Assembly: GCA_029263455.1 (NCBI GenBank)
Contig: JAJCXM010000008.1
Span: 62,001 to 126,000 of the forward strand
Length of the DNA stretch: 64,000 nt
DNA from: Holophagae bacterium
GTDB taxonomy: Bacteria > Acidobacteriota > Holophagae > Acanthopleuribacterales > Acanthopleuribacteraceae
Reading direction: 5' to 3'
The notes below the pieces were generated by a model that made no database searches, had not been told where the DNA came from, and was given only the letters and a program-made list of their open reading frames with translations. The position numbers were made by a program, and so were the translations under genes. Below, one piece after another: positions 1-9,106 of the stretch (position 1 is the first letter of the stretch; every line of letters starts with the position of its first letter).

Positions 1-284
1 GTAGCAGGCTGATTAAGTCCGCCTGCAGCTCGCTGCAAATCAACCATTTTTTGGATCTGATCCGCGTCTATGCGTACGGTTGTCGCCGGAATTTCGGATG
101 CTGGGCTGGGCGCGGGAGCCGGGGCCTTGGCGGCTTCCGTAACACGTTCCGAAATCATGCGTCCGTCTACAAATGCTCTAAATACGGTCTCACATTTTTT
201 GCAACGTACTTTTTTGCCTTGACTTGGGATCAACTCGTCGCGAACTTTGTATTTGGCCGAGCAATCAGGGCAGGTAATGATCAT
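1..284 (-). CDS. MJ0042-type zinc-ribbon protein, N-terminal part (cut by window edge)
   Basis: Reading the reverse strand from the ATG at 284 gives an open frame to base 1, so only the first 94 residues are visible. The N-terminus begins MIITCPDCSAKYKV and continues with a second CxxC (RCKKCE), making a four-cysteine zinc ribbon of the MJ0042/zinc_ribbon_5 family over residues 5-33. It is followed by an Ala/Pro-rich linker (about 52-65) and a charged stretch. A Shine-Dalgarno CGGAG lies 6 bases before the ATG. Proteins with this N-terminal finger in delta-proteobacteria and Acidobacteria are often regulators or membrane-linked proteins with variable C-termini; the function of this one cannot be told from the visible part. 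It is divergent from moeA. Confidence 0.8.
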   Translation of the reverse strand, partial: MIITCPDCSAKYKVRDELIPSQGKKVRCKKCETVFRAFVDGRMISERVTEAAKAPAPAPSPASEIPATTVRIDADQIQKMVDLQRAAGGLNQPA

Positions 285-370
285 TTGAACTCCGAAAAGC
301 CATTTTCACTTGTTATACCATAAAATATCCTCTGACTTTGTGCCTCTAGTTGGAAGCGAAAGGGTTAATA

Positions 371-1558
371 ATGATCAGTACTGATGATGCCTATCAAAGA
401 CTAAGTATTTTAGCGCAGCAACAGCGGGGTTATCCTTCACATTGGTGCGAGACGACGAAAGCTGCTGAGCAATACCTCGCAGAAGTTCAACTCGCCAAAT
501 TTGATCACCCTCAATTTGATCAATCAGCGATGGATGGCTTTGCCTTCAAATTCGACGAGCAGCTATCATCCTATCTCTGTGTGGGTACAGTGGCTGCCGG
601 CGACGTGCCCAATCAGGTTTCAGTTGGACCCGGCCAATGTGTGCGCATCATGACGGGCGCACCCGTACCGATCGGCTTGAACACTGTCGTTATGGTAGAG
701 CAGGCTGTATTGGATGGTGACCATGTGTCTATGCCAAGCAACACGCAAGTGGGACAACACGTTCGTTGTCAAGGGTCTAATATTCAAGCGGGTGCCGAAT
801 GTTTGGCGGCTCATACGCGGATAACAGCCGCCGCAATGGCTTCACTATTGGCCCAAGGCATTTCCATGGTTCCTGTGGCTGGTCGCTGCAGAGTTGGTGT
901 TGCTGCAACCGGCAGCGAAATATGCCCGCCACACTGGCCCTTGCCTGACGGCGCAATTTATAATTCAAACGGTCCGGTCGTGACGTCCCTGCTGCAACCT
1001 TGGTCTGATGTAGTTGACTTAGGCGTCGTGCGCGATGACCCTGTACAGTTAACGAAAGCATTGAAGCGAATGACGCAATTTGATGTGCTAGTTCTATCTG
1101 GCGGAGTCTCTGCCGGAGATTTTGATTATGTACCTGCTTGCGCCCAGGAGGCTGGTTTCAAAGAGGTCTTTCACAAAATTCGTATGAAACCAGGAAAACC
1201 AATGTGGCTCGGGGCTCATCAAGATGGGCGAGTGCTGTTTGGTTTGCCTGGAAATCCATTGTCCGCATGGGTGGGGACAACCCTGTTTATTGCGCCATTT
1301 GTGCGCCGTTGGCTGACCGGGTCCTTTCAGCGACCTCAATGGTTGCGGCTCCCAATCTCAAGTGCCCGGCAAAACCGAGGCGATCGTGTCTGTTTCTTGG
1401 GAGCCACCTTGACCGGTGATCCGTTGGTAGCCAATCCGGTGACGACGACAGGCTCTGGTGATTTGGTTGGTTTTTCTCAAACACAAACCTTGTTGCGGAT
1501 CGATGCGCACTGCGAACTTAAGGCGGGCGATGAAGTTGATGTAATGTGGCCATTTTGA
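371..1558 (+). CDS. moeA: Molybdopterin molybdenumtransferase MoeA
   Basis: Inserts molybdate into adenylylated molybdopterin in the last step of molybdenum cofactor synthesis, in the cytoplasm. Family landmarks are in order: FDQSAMDGFAF (about residues 49-59), MTGAPVP (about 96-102), the ATGSE motif, the NSNGP segment, SGGVSAGDFDYV (MoCF-binding domain, about 244-255) and GLPGNP near 290. Length 395 residues is normal for MoeA. The frame opens earlier with a TTG at 350, but the ATG at 371 is preferred because AAAGGG sits 6 bases upstream. No other molybdopterin gene is in the window, so it stands alone. The next gene (cNMP-binding protein) starts 78 bases downstream on the same strand. Confidence 0.93.
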   Translation: MISTDDAYQRLSILAQQQRGYPSHWCETTKAAEQYLAEVQLAKFDHPQFDQSAMDGFAFKFDEQLSSYLCVGTVAAGDVPNQVSVGPGQCVRIMTGAPVPIGLNTVVMVEQAVLDGDHVSMPSNTQVGQHVRCQGSNIQAGAECLAAHTRITAAAMASLLAQGISMVPVAGRCRVGVAATGSEICPPHWPLPDGAIYNSNGPVVTSLLQPWSDVVDLGVVRDDPVQLTKALKRMTQFDVLVLSGGVSAGDFDYVPACAQEAGFKEVFHKIRMKPGKPMWLGAHQDGRVLFGLPGNPLSAWVGTTLFIAPFVRRWLTGSFQRPQWLRLPISSARQNRGDRVCFLGATLTGDPLVANPVTTTGSGDLVGFSQTQTLLRIDAHCELKAGDEVDVMWPF

Positions 1559-1636
1559 GGGTCGTTAATCACAGGTTAAAACGTGGTACTCTATATGGCA
1601 CCAGAGGCCGCGACTACCGTAAGTACTGAGGTCAGT

Positions 1637-2098
1637 ATGAATCAAGACTTCTTAAAGCAAACACTCTTATTCCAAGATTTGACGGAAGAAGAACTGGTCG
1701 AGATTATCCTGATTGGCCAGGTATTTGGCTTTAAGAAGGACCAGGTCATTTTTCGTGAAGGTGAGCCAGGTGATACGCTTTATCTGATCATCGATGGTTC
1801 TGTCCGCATATCAAAAATGAGCAACAACAGCGAGGAGGCCCTTACGATTCTAGAGGGGCGATCTTTCTTTGGTGAAATGACACTATTTGATAAAGAACCA
1901 CGTTCGGCATGGGCCATTGCCCATGAAGAATGCCATGTGTTTGCGATTCAGGCCGATGCGTTATTCACGGTTTTCGAGAAGAACCGCAGCATTGGGTACA
2001 AGTTCATGTGGGCATTTTGTCTTACCCTGGCCAAACGCTTACGAATGACCAACGAGAAATTCAACATAATGATGAGCTTGGCCAATGTAGGTTTTTGA
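1637..2098 (+). CDS. Cyclic nucleotide-binding domain protein (stand-alone)
   Basis: A 153-residue protein that is essentially one cNMP-binding (CAP_ED) domain. The beta-roll signature is visible: GEPGDTLYLIIDGSVRIS, then the phosphate-binding cassette FFGEMTLFDKEPRSAWA with the Glu and Arg that contact cyclic nucleotide in the family. There is no DNA-binding helix-turn-helix after it, so it is not a CRP-like transcription factor; a regulatory or partner-binding role is inferred. ATG 1637 is chosen because GAGG lies 5 bases upstream; the frame also contains ATG 1595 and GTG 1583. A very similar domain forms the C-terminus of the ABC transporter at 29018-31180. Ligand unknown. Confidence 0.85.
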   Translation: MNQDFLKQTLLFQDLTEEELVEIILIGQVFGFKKDQVIFREGEPGDTLYLIIDGSVRISKMSNNSEEALTILEGRSFFGEMTLFDKEPRSAWAIAHEECHVFAIQADALFTVFEKNRSIGYKFMWAFCLTLAKRLRMTNEKFNIMMSLANVGF

Positions 2099-2105
2099 AA
2101 ACCTA
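2088..2105. terminator. Palindrome at convergent gene ends, possible terminator
   Basis: TAGGTTTT TG AAAACCTA is a perfect inverted repeat overlapping the stop codon of the cNMP-binding gene and lying between it and the convergent FadL-like gene (stop at 2109). The A/T-rich arms would give U-rich tails in both directions. The loop is very short, so a functional terminator is only plausible. Confidence 0.3.
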
Positions 2106-2108
2106 AGC

Positions 2109-3428
2109 TTACTGGAACCTATAGATACCACTTAGTGTGACGATTTCGCCAACGTCGCTGCTCTCAATGGCTGCATCTATTTGGTAGTGATTTCCGATTG
2201 TTAGGCCAAAACCCAGGGAAAAATGTTGCACATCGTCTGCAAATTGGTGCAGAAAAAAGATATCTCGGATACCAGGATCGACGGAGCTGCCTCGTAATAT
2301 TTGGCTGTCTTCAATGTCGTTGGTCGCCGCATGATACGGGTCTAACCAATAACCTATGCGTAAGAACCAGGGGTAGGTTGAATTTAAGAATGCTCTCTCA
2401 ATGCCGACATGGATTTCCGTAACATCGGGCATCGATTGGCGGACTTCAGGGATATTGGCGAAATCGACAAGCTGATCGGTGATCTGAGAGTAGTACACGC
2501 GATTGATGTCGGCATTGATTGTCGTTTGATCTGAAGGCCGCACGCTCATGCCGAGGCCCCAGGAATCGGGCACTTTAAACACGCCTTCTCGACTAAAGTT
2601 GGGGTTGTCTTCGTTGAATCTTGTTGCCGTTAGCTCTGCCTGATAAGTGAATTCCGGCTGTCTTTTGAACGTCGTCCCAAAAGAAAAAATCTCATTAATT
2701 GGTAGTAGCAAGCCAATAATGAATCCCAGGTCTTGGTCATCGCCACTAGCCGTTTGGAAAACAGGCAATGGTGTACCAATCTGATCACTAAGATGAATGG
2801 TGGAATCGGCTTGGTATTGGAAAAGGCTATAAAACGTTGATAGACCCCACATCAAGTGCGGTCCGATTTGAGAGCCAACGGAAAATCCCACATTAACGAT
2901 GTCCAACTCCAAGGTATCGGTAGACGGCGCGTACGAGTCGATGGACGAGGTTGGCGATAACAAATCGACCTGAATGCGATCCGTCGTATAGTTTCGCTTC
3001 AAATCTGCTTGTTGGTGCATGAAGACAGCCCAGCGCCATGAGCCGTGTGGCGAAACGATGGCCGCGAATGGGACTCTGAATTGACTGTGACTGGATTCCT
3101 GCTTCTGGAATGCAAAGTCAAATTCAAAAAGGTTCGTTTGCGTAATCTGGCCTCCGCCGAAAGGGATGTCATCGGTGCGAGATTCGAACTGTGTCTCAAG
3201 TGAAATGGACAAATGATAGGTCCTTGACATGCCAGCTGGATTGGCAATTGGGGCTGTGGCGTCGTCTGCAAGCCCAAGAAAGGCACCACCAAAGGCGAGT
3301 GATCTTGCACCCGGATTCCCGAATCGAAACTGTAAGTCCCTGGCAGAACGGTTGTTATGCTGAGCACAAATAGAGGGGCTGACTGCTAAAATCCATAAAA
3401 GAGACGCGCGCATATTAACCTCGCTCAA
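2109..3428 (-). CDS. FadL/OmpP1-like outer-membrane protein (paralogue 2)
   Basis: Predicted outer-membrane beta-barrel of 439 residues with an N-terminal signal sequence ending near ICAQHN. The mature start carries the typical FadL/OmpP1 block: NPGARSLAFGGAFLGLADDATAPIANPAGMS, where GARS...GGAF...DDAT...NPAG is the family hatch/first-strand motif. Alternating hydrophobic strands run through the protein and the C-terminus ends in an aromatic strand (GIYRFQ). FadL-family proteins move hydrophobic molecules across the outer membrane; the substrate is unknown here. Its start overlaps the stop of the upstream paralogue by 4 bases (ATGA), so the two are translationally coupled. The pair shares the same start and end motifs, consistent with tandem duplication. 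Confidence 0.82.
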   Translation of the reverse strand: MSEVNMRASLLWILAVSPSICAQHNNRSARDLQFRFGNPGARSLAFGGAFLGLADDATAPIANPAGMSRTYHLSISLETQFESRTDDIPFGGGQITQTNLFEFDFAFQKQESSHSQFRVPFAAIVSPHGSWRWAVFMHQQADLKRNYTTDRIQVDLLSPTSSIDSYAPSTDTLELDIVNVGFSVGSQIGPHLMWGLSTFYSLFQYQADSTIHLSDQIGTPLPVFQTASGDDQDLGFIIGLLLPINEIFSFGTTFKRQPEFTYQAELTATRFNEDNPNFSREGVFKVPDSWGLGMSVRPSDQTTINADINRVYYSQITDQLVDFANIPEVRQSMPDVTEIHVGIERAFLNSTYPWFLRIGYWLDPYHAATNDIEDSQILRGSSVDPGIRDIFFLHQFADDVQHFSLGFGLTIGNHYQIDAAIESSDVGEIVTLSGIYRFQ

Positions 3429-4783
3429 AACCTGTAAACACCCGATAGACTAGAAATCTGACCAATGTGTGACCAATCAAAGGCCGCATCAAATGCGATA
3501 TGATTAGTGAGCGACCAACCTAAGCCAAAACTGATGTGGTCGGTGTCCTGTTCGAATTGGCGCAGGAATACGGCATTTCGAATTTGTTGAAAGCCGTTTT
3601 CATCCGCGTACAGGATTTGATTGTCTAAATAAGTGTTTTGTAGCGCGTGATAAGGCTCGAACCAATAACCGCATCGCACGGCAAAAGGCCTCGCATAACG
3701 TGTAATGAACAGTTCCGTACCTATTCGGTATTCGGTTGCGTTATCAATGGTTTGGGTTTCGCCGCCGGAGTCAAAAAATGAGTGGTAAGTGTCACTTAGT
3801 TCCGCATACTGCACGCGATTAACTTCTAAACTCACAACTAGGGTTTCGCTAGGTTTGATGGCAAAGCCAGCGCCGAAGCTATCTGGGCTCTCAAATGAGG
3901 CCTGACCTTGGTCGTCGATTTCATAGACATTATTGGCAAAATCGAGGATTTCCACGACAAAATCATATCGGTAGGCAGGCTGGCTCCGATAGGCTGCGCC
4001 GAAACTAAAGATTTCGTTGGGGTGGAATAGGATCCCAACGGCGCCACCAATAGCTTGGTCGTCGCCATCGACTGCAATCGTCGCAAAATTTTGACCCACA
4101 AAATCTTGCAGTGGATGGCCGCTAGGGAATATATCGGGCAGAATCAGGTCCGTTTGTCCTTTATAAGCAAAGTCGGCATACATCAAGGTCAGCCCTACTG
4201 ACCATTTTTCGCCCATCGAAATACCGCCACTCAAGCCGACAGTTCGGATTTGTAGATCGATCTGGTTGTCGCTAGGGAAGAAGTAGAAGTCGGTGAAATC
4301 ATTGACGGGGCGATCGTCGTCCGCTTCGTGAGGCAAATAGATTTCTTGGGTCTGAAACTGGCGCTCGAAGCGGGCCTGCTCGGCATAAAAAACACCCCAT
4401 TTTAGGCGACTAGAAGTGTTTAGGTAGGCAGCAAATGGTACGGAAAATGTTTGTTCAGGAAAAGATTTTGTCTGCAGATCGTATTCAAAATCTTGCAGAC
4501 CTACTTGCCGAATGGTGCCCCCATAAAAAGGGATGTCATTGTCGCGGTCAACCGATTGCAATTCGAAAACCAGCATGTCACTGCTTAGGCTGGCCATGCC
4601 CGCGGGGTTGGACAAGACCGCGGTAGCGTCGTCGGCCAGGCCTACAAACGCGCCAGCCATCGCCAAAGATCGTGCTCCTGGATTCGAAAGTTGAAATTGC
4701 AGGTCAATATTGGCGATCATATCGTTTTGAGACCATGCTAAACAGTGAATGAACAGCACGCAGGCGCAATGTGCTGGTCGCAT
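3425..4783 (-). CDS. FadL/OmpP1-like outer-membrane protein (paralogue 1)
   Basis: First gene of a two-gene operon with the preceding entry. It is 452 residues with a short signal peptide (cleavage probably after CLAWSQ). The motif block NPGARSLAMAGAFVGLADDATAVLSNPAGMA near residues 34-64 places it in the OmpP1/FadL/TodX family, and it ends in the barrel-closing strand GVYRF. Strand-rich segments such as NEIFSFGAAYRSQPAYRYDF are matched almost exactly by the paralogue (NEIFSFGTTFKRQPEFTYQA), supporting duplication. AGAGG lies 6 bases before the ATG. It is divergent from proS with a promoter between. Transport of hydrophobic compounds is inferred from the family only. Confidence 0.82.
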   Translation of the reverse strand: MRPAHCACVLFIHCLAWSQNDMIANIDLQFQLSNPGARSLAMAGAFVGLADDATAVLSNPAGMASLSSDMLVFELQSVDRDNDIPFYGGTIRQVGLQDFEYDLQTKSFPEQTFSVPFAAYLNTSSRLKWGVFYAEQARFERQFQTQEIYLPHEADDDRPVNDFTDFYFFPSDNQIDLQIRTVGLSGGISMGEKWSVGLTLMYADFAYKGQTDLILPDIFPSGHPLQDFVGQNFATIAVDGDDQAIGGAVGILFHPNEIFSFGAAYRSQPAYRYDFVVEILDFANNVYEIDDQGQASFESPDSFGAGFAIKPSETLVVSLEVNRVQYAELSDTYHSFFDSGGETQTIDNATEYRIGTELFITRYARPFAVRCGYWFEPYHALQNTYLDNQILYADENGFQQIRNAVFLRQFEQDTDHISFGLGWSLTNHIAFDAAFDWSHIGQISSLSGVYRF

Positions 4784-4812
4784 AGTGAACCTCTGTTTTG
4801 AGAATTGCTACC

Positions 4813-4842
4813 ATCATAGCGGGTCGCGGCCTGCTGGGGCAA
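4813..4842 (-). promoter_or_regulatory. Sigma70-type promoter of the FadL-like pair
   Basis: On the reverse strand TTGCCC (4837-4842) and TATGAT (4813-4818) are separated by 18 bases, about 30 bases upstream of the start codon at 4783. Predicted by eye from consensus. Confidence 0.45.
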
Positions 4843-4890
4843 TTCAAGCCTTATGGCGCCATCATCGAACACGAAATAACTTTGCCACTG

Positions 4891-4899
4891 TGATACAAT
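4891..4899 (+). promoter_or_regulatory. Extended -10 promoter of the proS operon
   Basis: TGATACAAT is an extended -10 (TGn plus TACAAT), about 80 bases before the proS start. No good -35 is seen at the expected distance, as is common for extended -10 promoters. Confidence 0.4.
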
Positions 4900-4976
4900 G
4901 CGCCCCATTTGACAGGGCGTCAGTGCGAGCGATGGCAGGAATTCATTGGGAGCACTTTTTGCGCGGAGGACCAGCC

Positions 4977-6698
4977 ATGCGGCGATCCAAATATCTATTG
5001 AATACCCTGAAAGAAACACCAAAAGAAGCCGTGGTGATTTCTCATCAACTCATGCTGCGAACATGCATGATTAAGCAACTCGCTTCAGGGATATATACCT
5101 ATATGCCTTTCGCGGTTCGTTCAATTAGAAAAATTGAACGCATCATCCGACAAGAGTTGGATCGCGTCGGTTGCATAGAACTACTGATGCCATCGGTTCA
5201 ACCAGCAGATTTATGGAATGAGAGTGGGCGCTGGAAAAATTACGGCAAAGAACTGTTACGTATGAAAGATCGCAAAGAGAATGAGTTCTGTTATGGACCG
5301 ACCCACGAAGAGGTCGTAACAGACGTCGTTCGACGTGAACTCAGGTCTTATAAAGAGCTTCCGCTTAATCTGTACCAGATCCAAACCAAGTTTCGCGATG
5401 AAGTGCGACCTCGGTTCGGGCTAATGCGTGGCCGTGAGTTCATCATGAAGGACGCCTATAGCTTTGATGTAGACGAGGAAACCTGCGATGCGTCTTATTG
5501 GTTAATGTACGAAGCTTATAAGCGTATTTTCAGTCGCTGCGGTCTGAATTTTCGACCAGTTGAGGCCGACTCAGGCCTTATTGGTGGGGACTACACCCAT
5601 GAATTCCATGTTTTGGCCAATAGCGGCGAAGACGAAATTTTGAGCTGTAACCAATGTGACTACGCGGCTAATGTTGAGCGTTGTGAAGTTCGCCAGCCAG
5701 CCGCCTTTTCTGGGCCTGAACTTGACAAACCACGACGGGTGGCTACGCCAGACGCGAAAACGATCGAAGAGGTTTCAAACCTTTTGGGTGTACAGCCGTC
5801 TCAGTGCGTGAAGGCGCTCTTGTATAAAACCGAAAACGAACCAGTCCTGGCCTTTATCCGTGGTGATCGCACGCTTAACGAAACGGCTTTACGCAATGCA
5901 CTTGGCGTTCCCGAACTCGAGTTACTAAACGAGGGTGACGCCCGCGAAGTAGGCTTGGTACCGGGGTTTGTAGGTCCCATCAATGCGCCTGACGGCTTAA
6001 GTCTTTGGGTTGACCCAGAAGTTTTGGCAATTGAAGCCTCTGTGGTAGGCGCAAATGCCCCTGATGCACATTTCACCCATGTCCATCCTAGCCACTTTGC
6101 TAACTATCAAGTGACGTCCTTGCGACAAGCCTTTGCCGGTGATCCATGCCCACGTTGTGATGAAGGTGTCCTAGCTTCATGGCGCGGGATCGAAGTTGGT
6201 CAAGTATTTAAGCTCAAAACAAAGTATTCTGAATCAATGAATGCGTCTTACCTTGATGAACAAGGTCACAGTAAGCCGATGGTGATGGGATGTTATGGCA
6301 TTGGTGTGACCCGAACCATGGCAGCCGCGATCGAGCAAAACCATGACGATGCTGGAATTATTTGGCCGGTTCAAATAGCGCCATTCCACGTGACCTTACT
6401 GAGTCTGGATGTCGGTAGCGACGAAGTAGATGGCGCGGCAGAGACCGTTTACCAAGCATTAACGGATCGTGGTGTGGAAGTTCTTTACGATGATACAAAG
6501 GGGCGCCCTGGCTTCAAATTCAAAGATGCAGATCTTTTAGGCATACCAATTCAATTGGTCTTTGGTAAGCGCTCATTGAATCAAGGTCTCGTTGACCTTA
6601 AAATGAGGGGAACGGGTGAGAAACGATCCGTCGCGTTGGCTGAGTGCGTCGATGAAACCATTGCGGCACTTCGTCAGCAAGGCTGGGAACATCACTAG
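4977..6698 (+). CDS. proS: Prolyl-tRNA synthetase (bacterial type, with YbaK editing insert)
   Basis: Charges tRNA-Pro with proline. At 573 residues it has the bacterial ProRS architecture: the class II catalytic core with the GPTHEE loop (about 107-112), motif 2 FRDEVRPRFGLMRGREF (about 139-155), an inserted YbaK-like cis-editing domain (about 225-385) between motifs 2 and 3, motif 3 MGCYGIGVTRTMAAA, and a C-terminal anticodon-binding domain. The open frame extends upstream to 4749, but ATG 4977 has a strong GGAGGA 6 bases before it and starts at the conserved MRRSKYLLNTLKE block. It is the first gene of a run of five tightly spaced genes ending at 9987. Confidence 0.96.
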   Translation: MRRSKYLLNTLKETPKEAVVISHQLMLRTCMIKQLASGIYTYMPFAVRSIRKIERIIRQELDRVGCIELLMPSVQPADLWNESGRWKNYGKELLRMKDRKENEFCYGPTHEEVVTDVVRRELRSYKELPLNLYQIQTKFRDEVRPRFGLMRGREFIMKDAYSFDVDEETCDASYWLMYEAYKRIFSRCGLNFRPVEADSGLIGGDYTHEFHVLANSGEDEILSCNQCDYAANVERCEVRQPAAFSGPELDKPRRVATPDAKTIEEVSNLLGVQPSQCVKALLYKTENEPVLAFIRGDRTLNETALRNALGVPELELLNEGDAREVGLVPGFVGPINAPDGLSLWVDPEVLAIEASVVGANAPDAHFTHVHPSHFANYQVTSLRQAFAGDPCPRCDEGVLASWRGIEVGQVFKLKTKYSESMNASYLDEQGHSKPMVMGCYGIGVTRTMAAAIEQNHDDAGIIWPVQIAPFHVTLLSLDVGSDEVDGAAETVYQALTDRGVEVLYDDTKGRPGFKFKDADLLGIPIQLVFGKRSLNQGLVDLKMRGTGEKRSVALAECVDETIAALRQQGWEHH

Positions 6699-6710
6699 GA
6701 AGGGTTAACT

Positions 6711-7163
6711 TTGACGAAACAGCGGCGCCACCGCGTGAGCGTCTATATTTTGGACCCGGACCGTCGGCGCGTTCTCCTCCATAAAGCAGTAGAAGGGCCG
6801 TTTAAGGATAAGTACGCCGCATTGTCCACCGACTTCGTGACGCAAGAATTGCCCCACGAAACGATTAAACGTCTGGTTCAAAATGAAACGGGCCTAGCCG
6901 TTGATTTGGTTTCTTATGGTTCCTCAAGTCCTGTGGTACTGGATTCACGGACCGTAAAACTTAACGCGCCTCTACTCGTTCAAGTTACCCATGTGGACGA
7001 TAAGTGGGATTATGTTGAGCATGTGTTTCTGGCTCGCGCACGTCAGTTTTCAAAAAACACGCCTGGCTTATCTTGGTTTAATACCGAAGAGCTCATTGGC
7101 AGTACGGCACCCAAGCACGTGAAAATACTGGTTCGAGAAATTTTGACGCTCGTTAACGCATAA
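6711..7163 (+). CDS. Nudix-like protein lacking the catalytic Nudix box
   Basis: A 150-residue protein with a TTG start at 6711, preceded by GGAAGGG 6 bases upstream and overlapping the proS stop. The pattern [18 protein letters not shown] ... [13 protein letters not shown] ... HVFLARA ... SWFNTEEL resembles the Nudix fold: first strands, Nudix helix, then the W(F)xxxEL end. The helix, however, lacks most of the GX5EX7REUXEEXGU metal-binding residues; the RExxEE core reads RLVQNE here. It is therefore probably a Nudix-fold protein without canonical hydrolase chemistry. The spacing (12 bases from proS, 19 to hslV) suggests co-expression with the synthetase and the protease. Its real function is unknown. 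Confidence 0.65.
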   Translation: MTKQRRHRVSVYILDPDRRRVLLHKAVEGPFKDKYAALSTDFVTQELPHETIKRLVQNETGLAVDLVSYGSSSPVVLDSRTVKLNAPLLVQVTHVDDKWDYVEHVFLARARQFSKNTPGLSWFNTEELIGSTAPKHVKILVREILTLVNA

Positions 7164-7182
7164 ATCGAATTTGGGAGTGAAT

Positions 7183-7728
7183 ATGGATGCAATCAAAGCG
7201 ACCACCATTCTGGCGGTTCGCCGGGACGGAATGACTGCCTTAGCTGGTGACGGACAGGTTACCTTGGGCAATGTCGTCATGAAGCGAACGGCTTCGAAGG
7301 TTAGGACCTTGTATAACGGCACCATCCTAGCTGGGTTCGCAGGCTCGGCAGCGGATGCATTTACCTTGTTCAGTCGCTTTGAATCTAAGCTGGAAGCCCA
7401 CAAAGGCAAGCTACTGCGATCTGTCGTTGAGTTGGCCAAGGATTGGAGAACGGACAAAGTGTTACGTCAACTGGAAGCCATGTTGGTTGTTGCGGACACG
7501 GAGCAGATGTTCGTCGTCAGTGGCAATGGTGACCTCATCGAACCTGATGAAGGTGTTGTGGCCATTGGATCCGGCGGTAGTTTTGCCTACGCCGCAGCGC
7601 GTGCGCTTTTACAGCACACAAAACTTAGCGCGGAAGAATTAGCGCTCGAAGCCATGAAAACTGCAGCCGATATTTGTATTTACACCAATCAGCACATATC
7701 TGTGGAGGTGTTACGCCGTGACGTCTGA
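7183..7728 (+). CDS. hslV: HslV, ATP-dependent protease peptidase subunit
   Basis: Proteolytic subunit of the HslUV (ClpQY) complex, a cytoplasmic proteasome-like protease. It is 181 residues, the usual length. The N-terminal TTIL segment (Thr7/Thr8) holds the threonine nucleophile, exposed after removal of a short propeptide. Other family marks are the [12 protein letters not shown] block and [18 protein letters not shown]. The ATG at 7183 has GGGAG 5 bases upstream; the frame also opens at TTG 7171 without support. The stop overlaps the hslU start by 11 bases, so the two subunits are translationally coupled. Confidence 0.96.
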   Translation: MDAIKATTILAVRRDGMTALAGDGQVTLGNVVMKRTASKVRTLYNGTILAGFAGSAADAFTLFSRFESKLEAHKGKLLRSVVELAKDWRTDKVLRQLEAMLVVADTEQMFVVSGNGDLIEPDEGVVAIGSGGSFAYAAARALLQHTKLSAEELALEAMKTAADICIYTNQHISVEVLRRDV

Positions 7729-9106
7729 AATCGTTGATCTTACCCGTTCATTGCCCAACCTAACGCCAAAAGAGATCGTCGCCCAGTTAGATCGATACAT
7801 CATCGGTCAGAAGCGTGCAAAACGAGCGGTAGCAATTGCCTTACGCAATCGACGTCGTAGACAGCAAGTGGAAGGTGATCTTAAAGACGAGATCCTGCCA
7901 AAGAACATCCTGATGGTAGGGCCAACGGGCGTCGGTAAAACGGAAATCGCCCGACGGTTAGCAAAGCTGGCCCATGCACCTTTCGTGAAAGTGGAGGCCA
8001 GTAAATTCACTGAGGTCGGTTACGTTGGCCGTGATGTGGAGTCCATGATCCGTGATTTGGCAGAAATCGCCATTTCCATGGTGAAAGATGAACAAGCAGC
8101 CATTGTCCACGATCTGGCTCGTAACAACGCTATTGAGCGTGTCCTTGATCTCTACCACCCACCGTTGAAAAAGGCCGCTAACCTGAGCGAAACTGATCAA
8201 GCAGAAATTGATGCTCGCCACGAGCGACAACGGGATAAGTTGAGGTCAGAATTTGCCGAAGGTAAGCTCGATGACATGCCTGTGGAAATGGACATCAACG
8301 ATACGCAAATGCCGACGGTCTCCATGTTCAATGCAACCGGCGTCGAGGAAATAGGTTTCCAGATTAAGGACATGATGCCCAACCTATTTGGAGGCGGTCA
8401 AAAGAAACGCAAGCAAATGCCCGTAAATGAGGCATTTGATCGTTTATTAAATGAAGAACAACAGAAGATGATTGATATGGACTCCGTCACGAAGGTGGCC
8501 ATCGATCGAGTGGAGAATTCAGGCATCGTTTTCTTGGATGAGCTAGACAAGGTCGCGTCGTCTGGCGGCCGCTCTGGAGGGCCAGATGTCAGCCGCGAAG
8601 GGGTACAGCGGGATTTGCTACCCATCGTTGAAGGCAGTACCGTTAATACGAAATACGGTATGGTTCGCACGGATCACATCTTGTTTATTGCGGCAGGTGC
8701 GTTTCACGTCGCCAAACCCTCGGATCTTATCCCTGAACTTCAAGGCCGATTCCCTATTCAAGTTGAACTGGATTCGCTGACGGAGAACGATTTTTACCGC
8801 ATATTGGTCGAACCAAAGAACTCATTAATCAAGCAGTATCAGGCGTTAATGACCACTGAAAAGCTGGTGTTGGAGTTCGATGACGGCGGTGTTCGTGCGT
8901 TGGCGCGAATTGCATACGCGGCCAACGAACAGACTGAAAATATTGGCGCTCGCCGTTTGCATACGGTCATGGAATCGGTGATGGACGACATATCATTTCA
9001 TGCCGACGAGATGGCGGGTCAAACGATCAATATAGATGAATCCTATGTCGTTAATGCGACCAGCGACGCGCTACGCCGTGATGATTTCAGGAAGTACGTC
9101 TTATGA
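7718..9106 (+). CDS. hslU: HslU, ATPase subunit of the HslUV protease
   Basis: AAA+ unfoldase that feeds substrates into HslV. It is 462 residues. It starts with the typical [17 protein letters not shown] segment, has Walker A GPTGVGKT (68-75) followed by the conserved [22 protein letters not shown], an intermediate (I) domain of about residues 110-240, Walker B VFLDELDK, the GRFP sensor segment, and the C-terminal FRKYVL tail that docks into HslV. GTG at 7718 is the start, with GGAGG 9 bases before it inside hslV. Its stop overlaps the next gene by 4 bases (ATGA). Confidence 0.96.
   Translation: MTSEIVDLTRSLPNLTPKEIVAQLDRYIIGQKRAKRAVAIALRNRRRRQQVEGDLKDEILPKNILMVGPTGVGKTEIARRLAKLAHAPFVKVEASKFTEVGYVGRDVESMIRDLAEIAISMVKDEQAAIVHDLARNNAIERVLDLYHPPLKKAANLSETDQAEIDARHERQRDKLRSEFAEGKLDDMPVEMDINDTQMPTVSMFNATGVEEIGFQIKDMMPNLFGGGQKKRKQMPVNEAFDRLLNEEQQKMIDMDSVTKVAIDRVENSGIVFLDELDKVASSGGRSGGPDVSREGVQRDLLPIVEGSTVNTKYGMVRTDHILFIAAGAFHVAKPSDLIPELQGRFPIQVELDSLTENDFYRILVEPKNSLIKQYQALMTTEKLVLEFDDGGVRALARIAYAANEQTENIGARRLHTVMESVMDDISFHADEMAGQTINIDESYVVNATSDALRRDDFRKYVL

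Noticed and set aside
51-323. Plus-strand open frame at the left edge
   Set aside because: It is the complement of the zinc-ribbon gene, which has two CxxC motifs and a proper ribosome site on the reverse strand.
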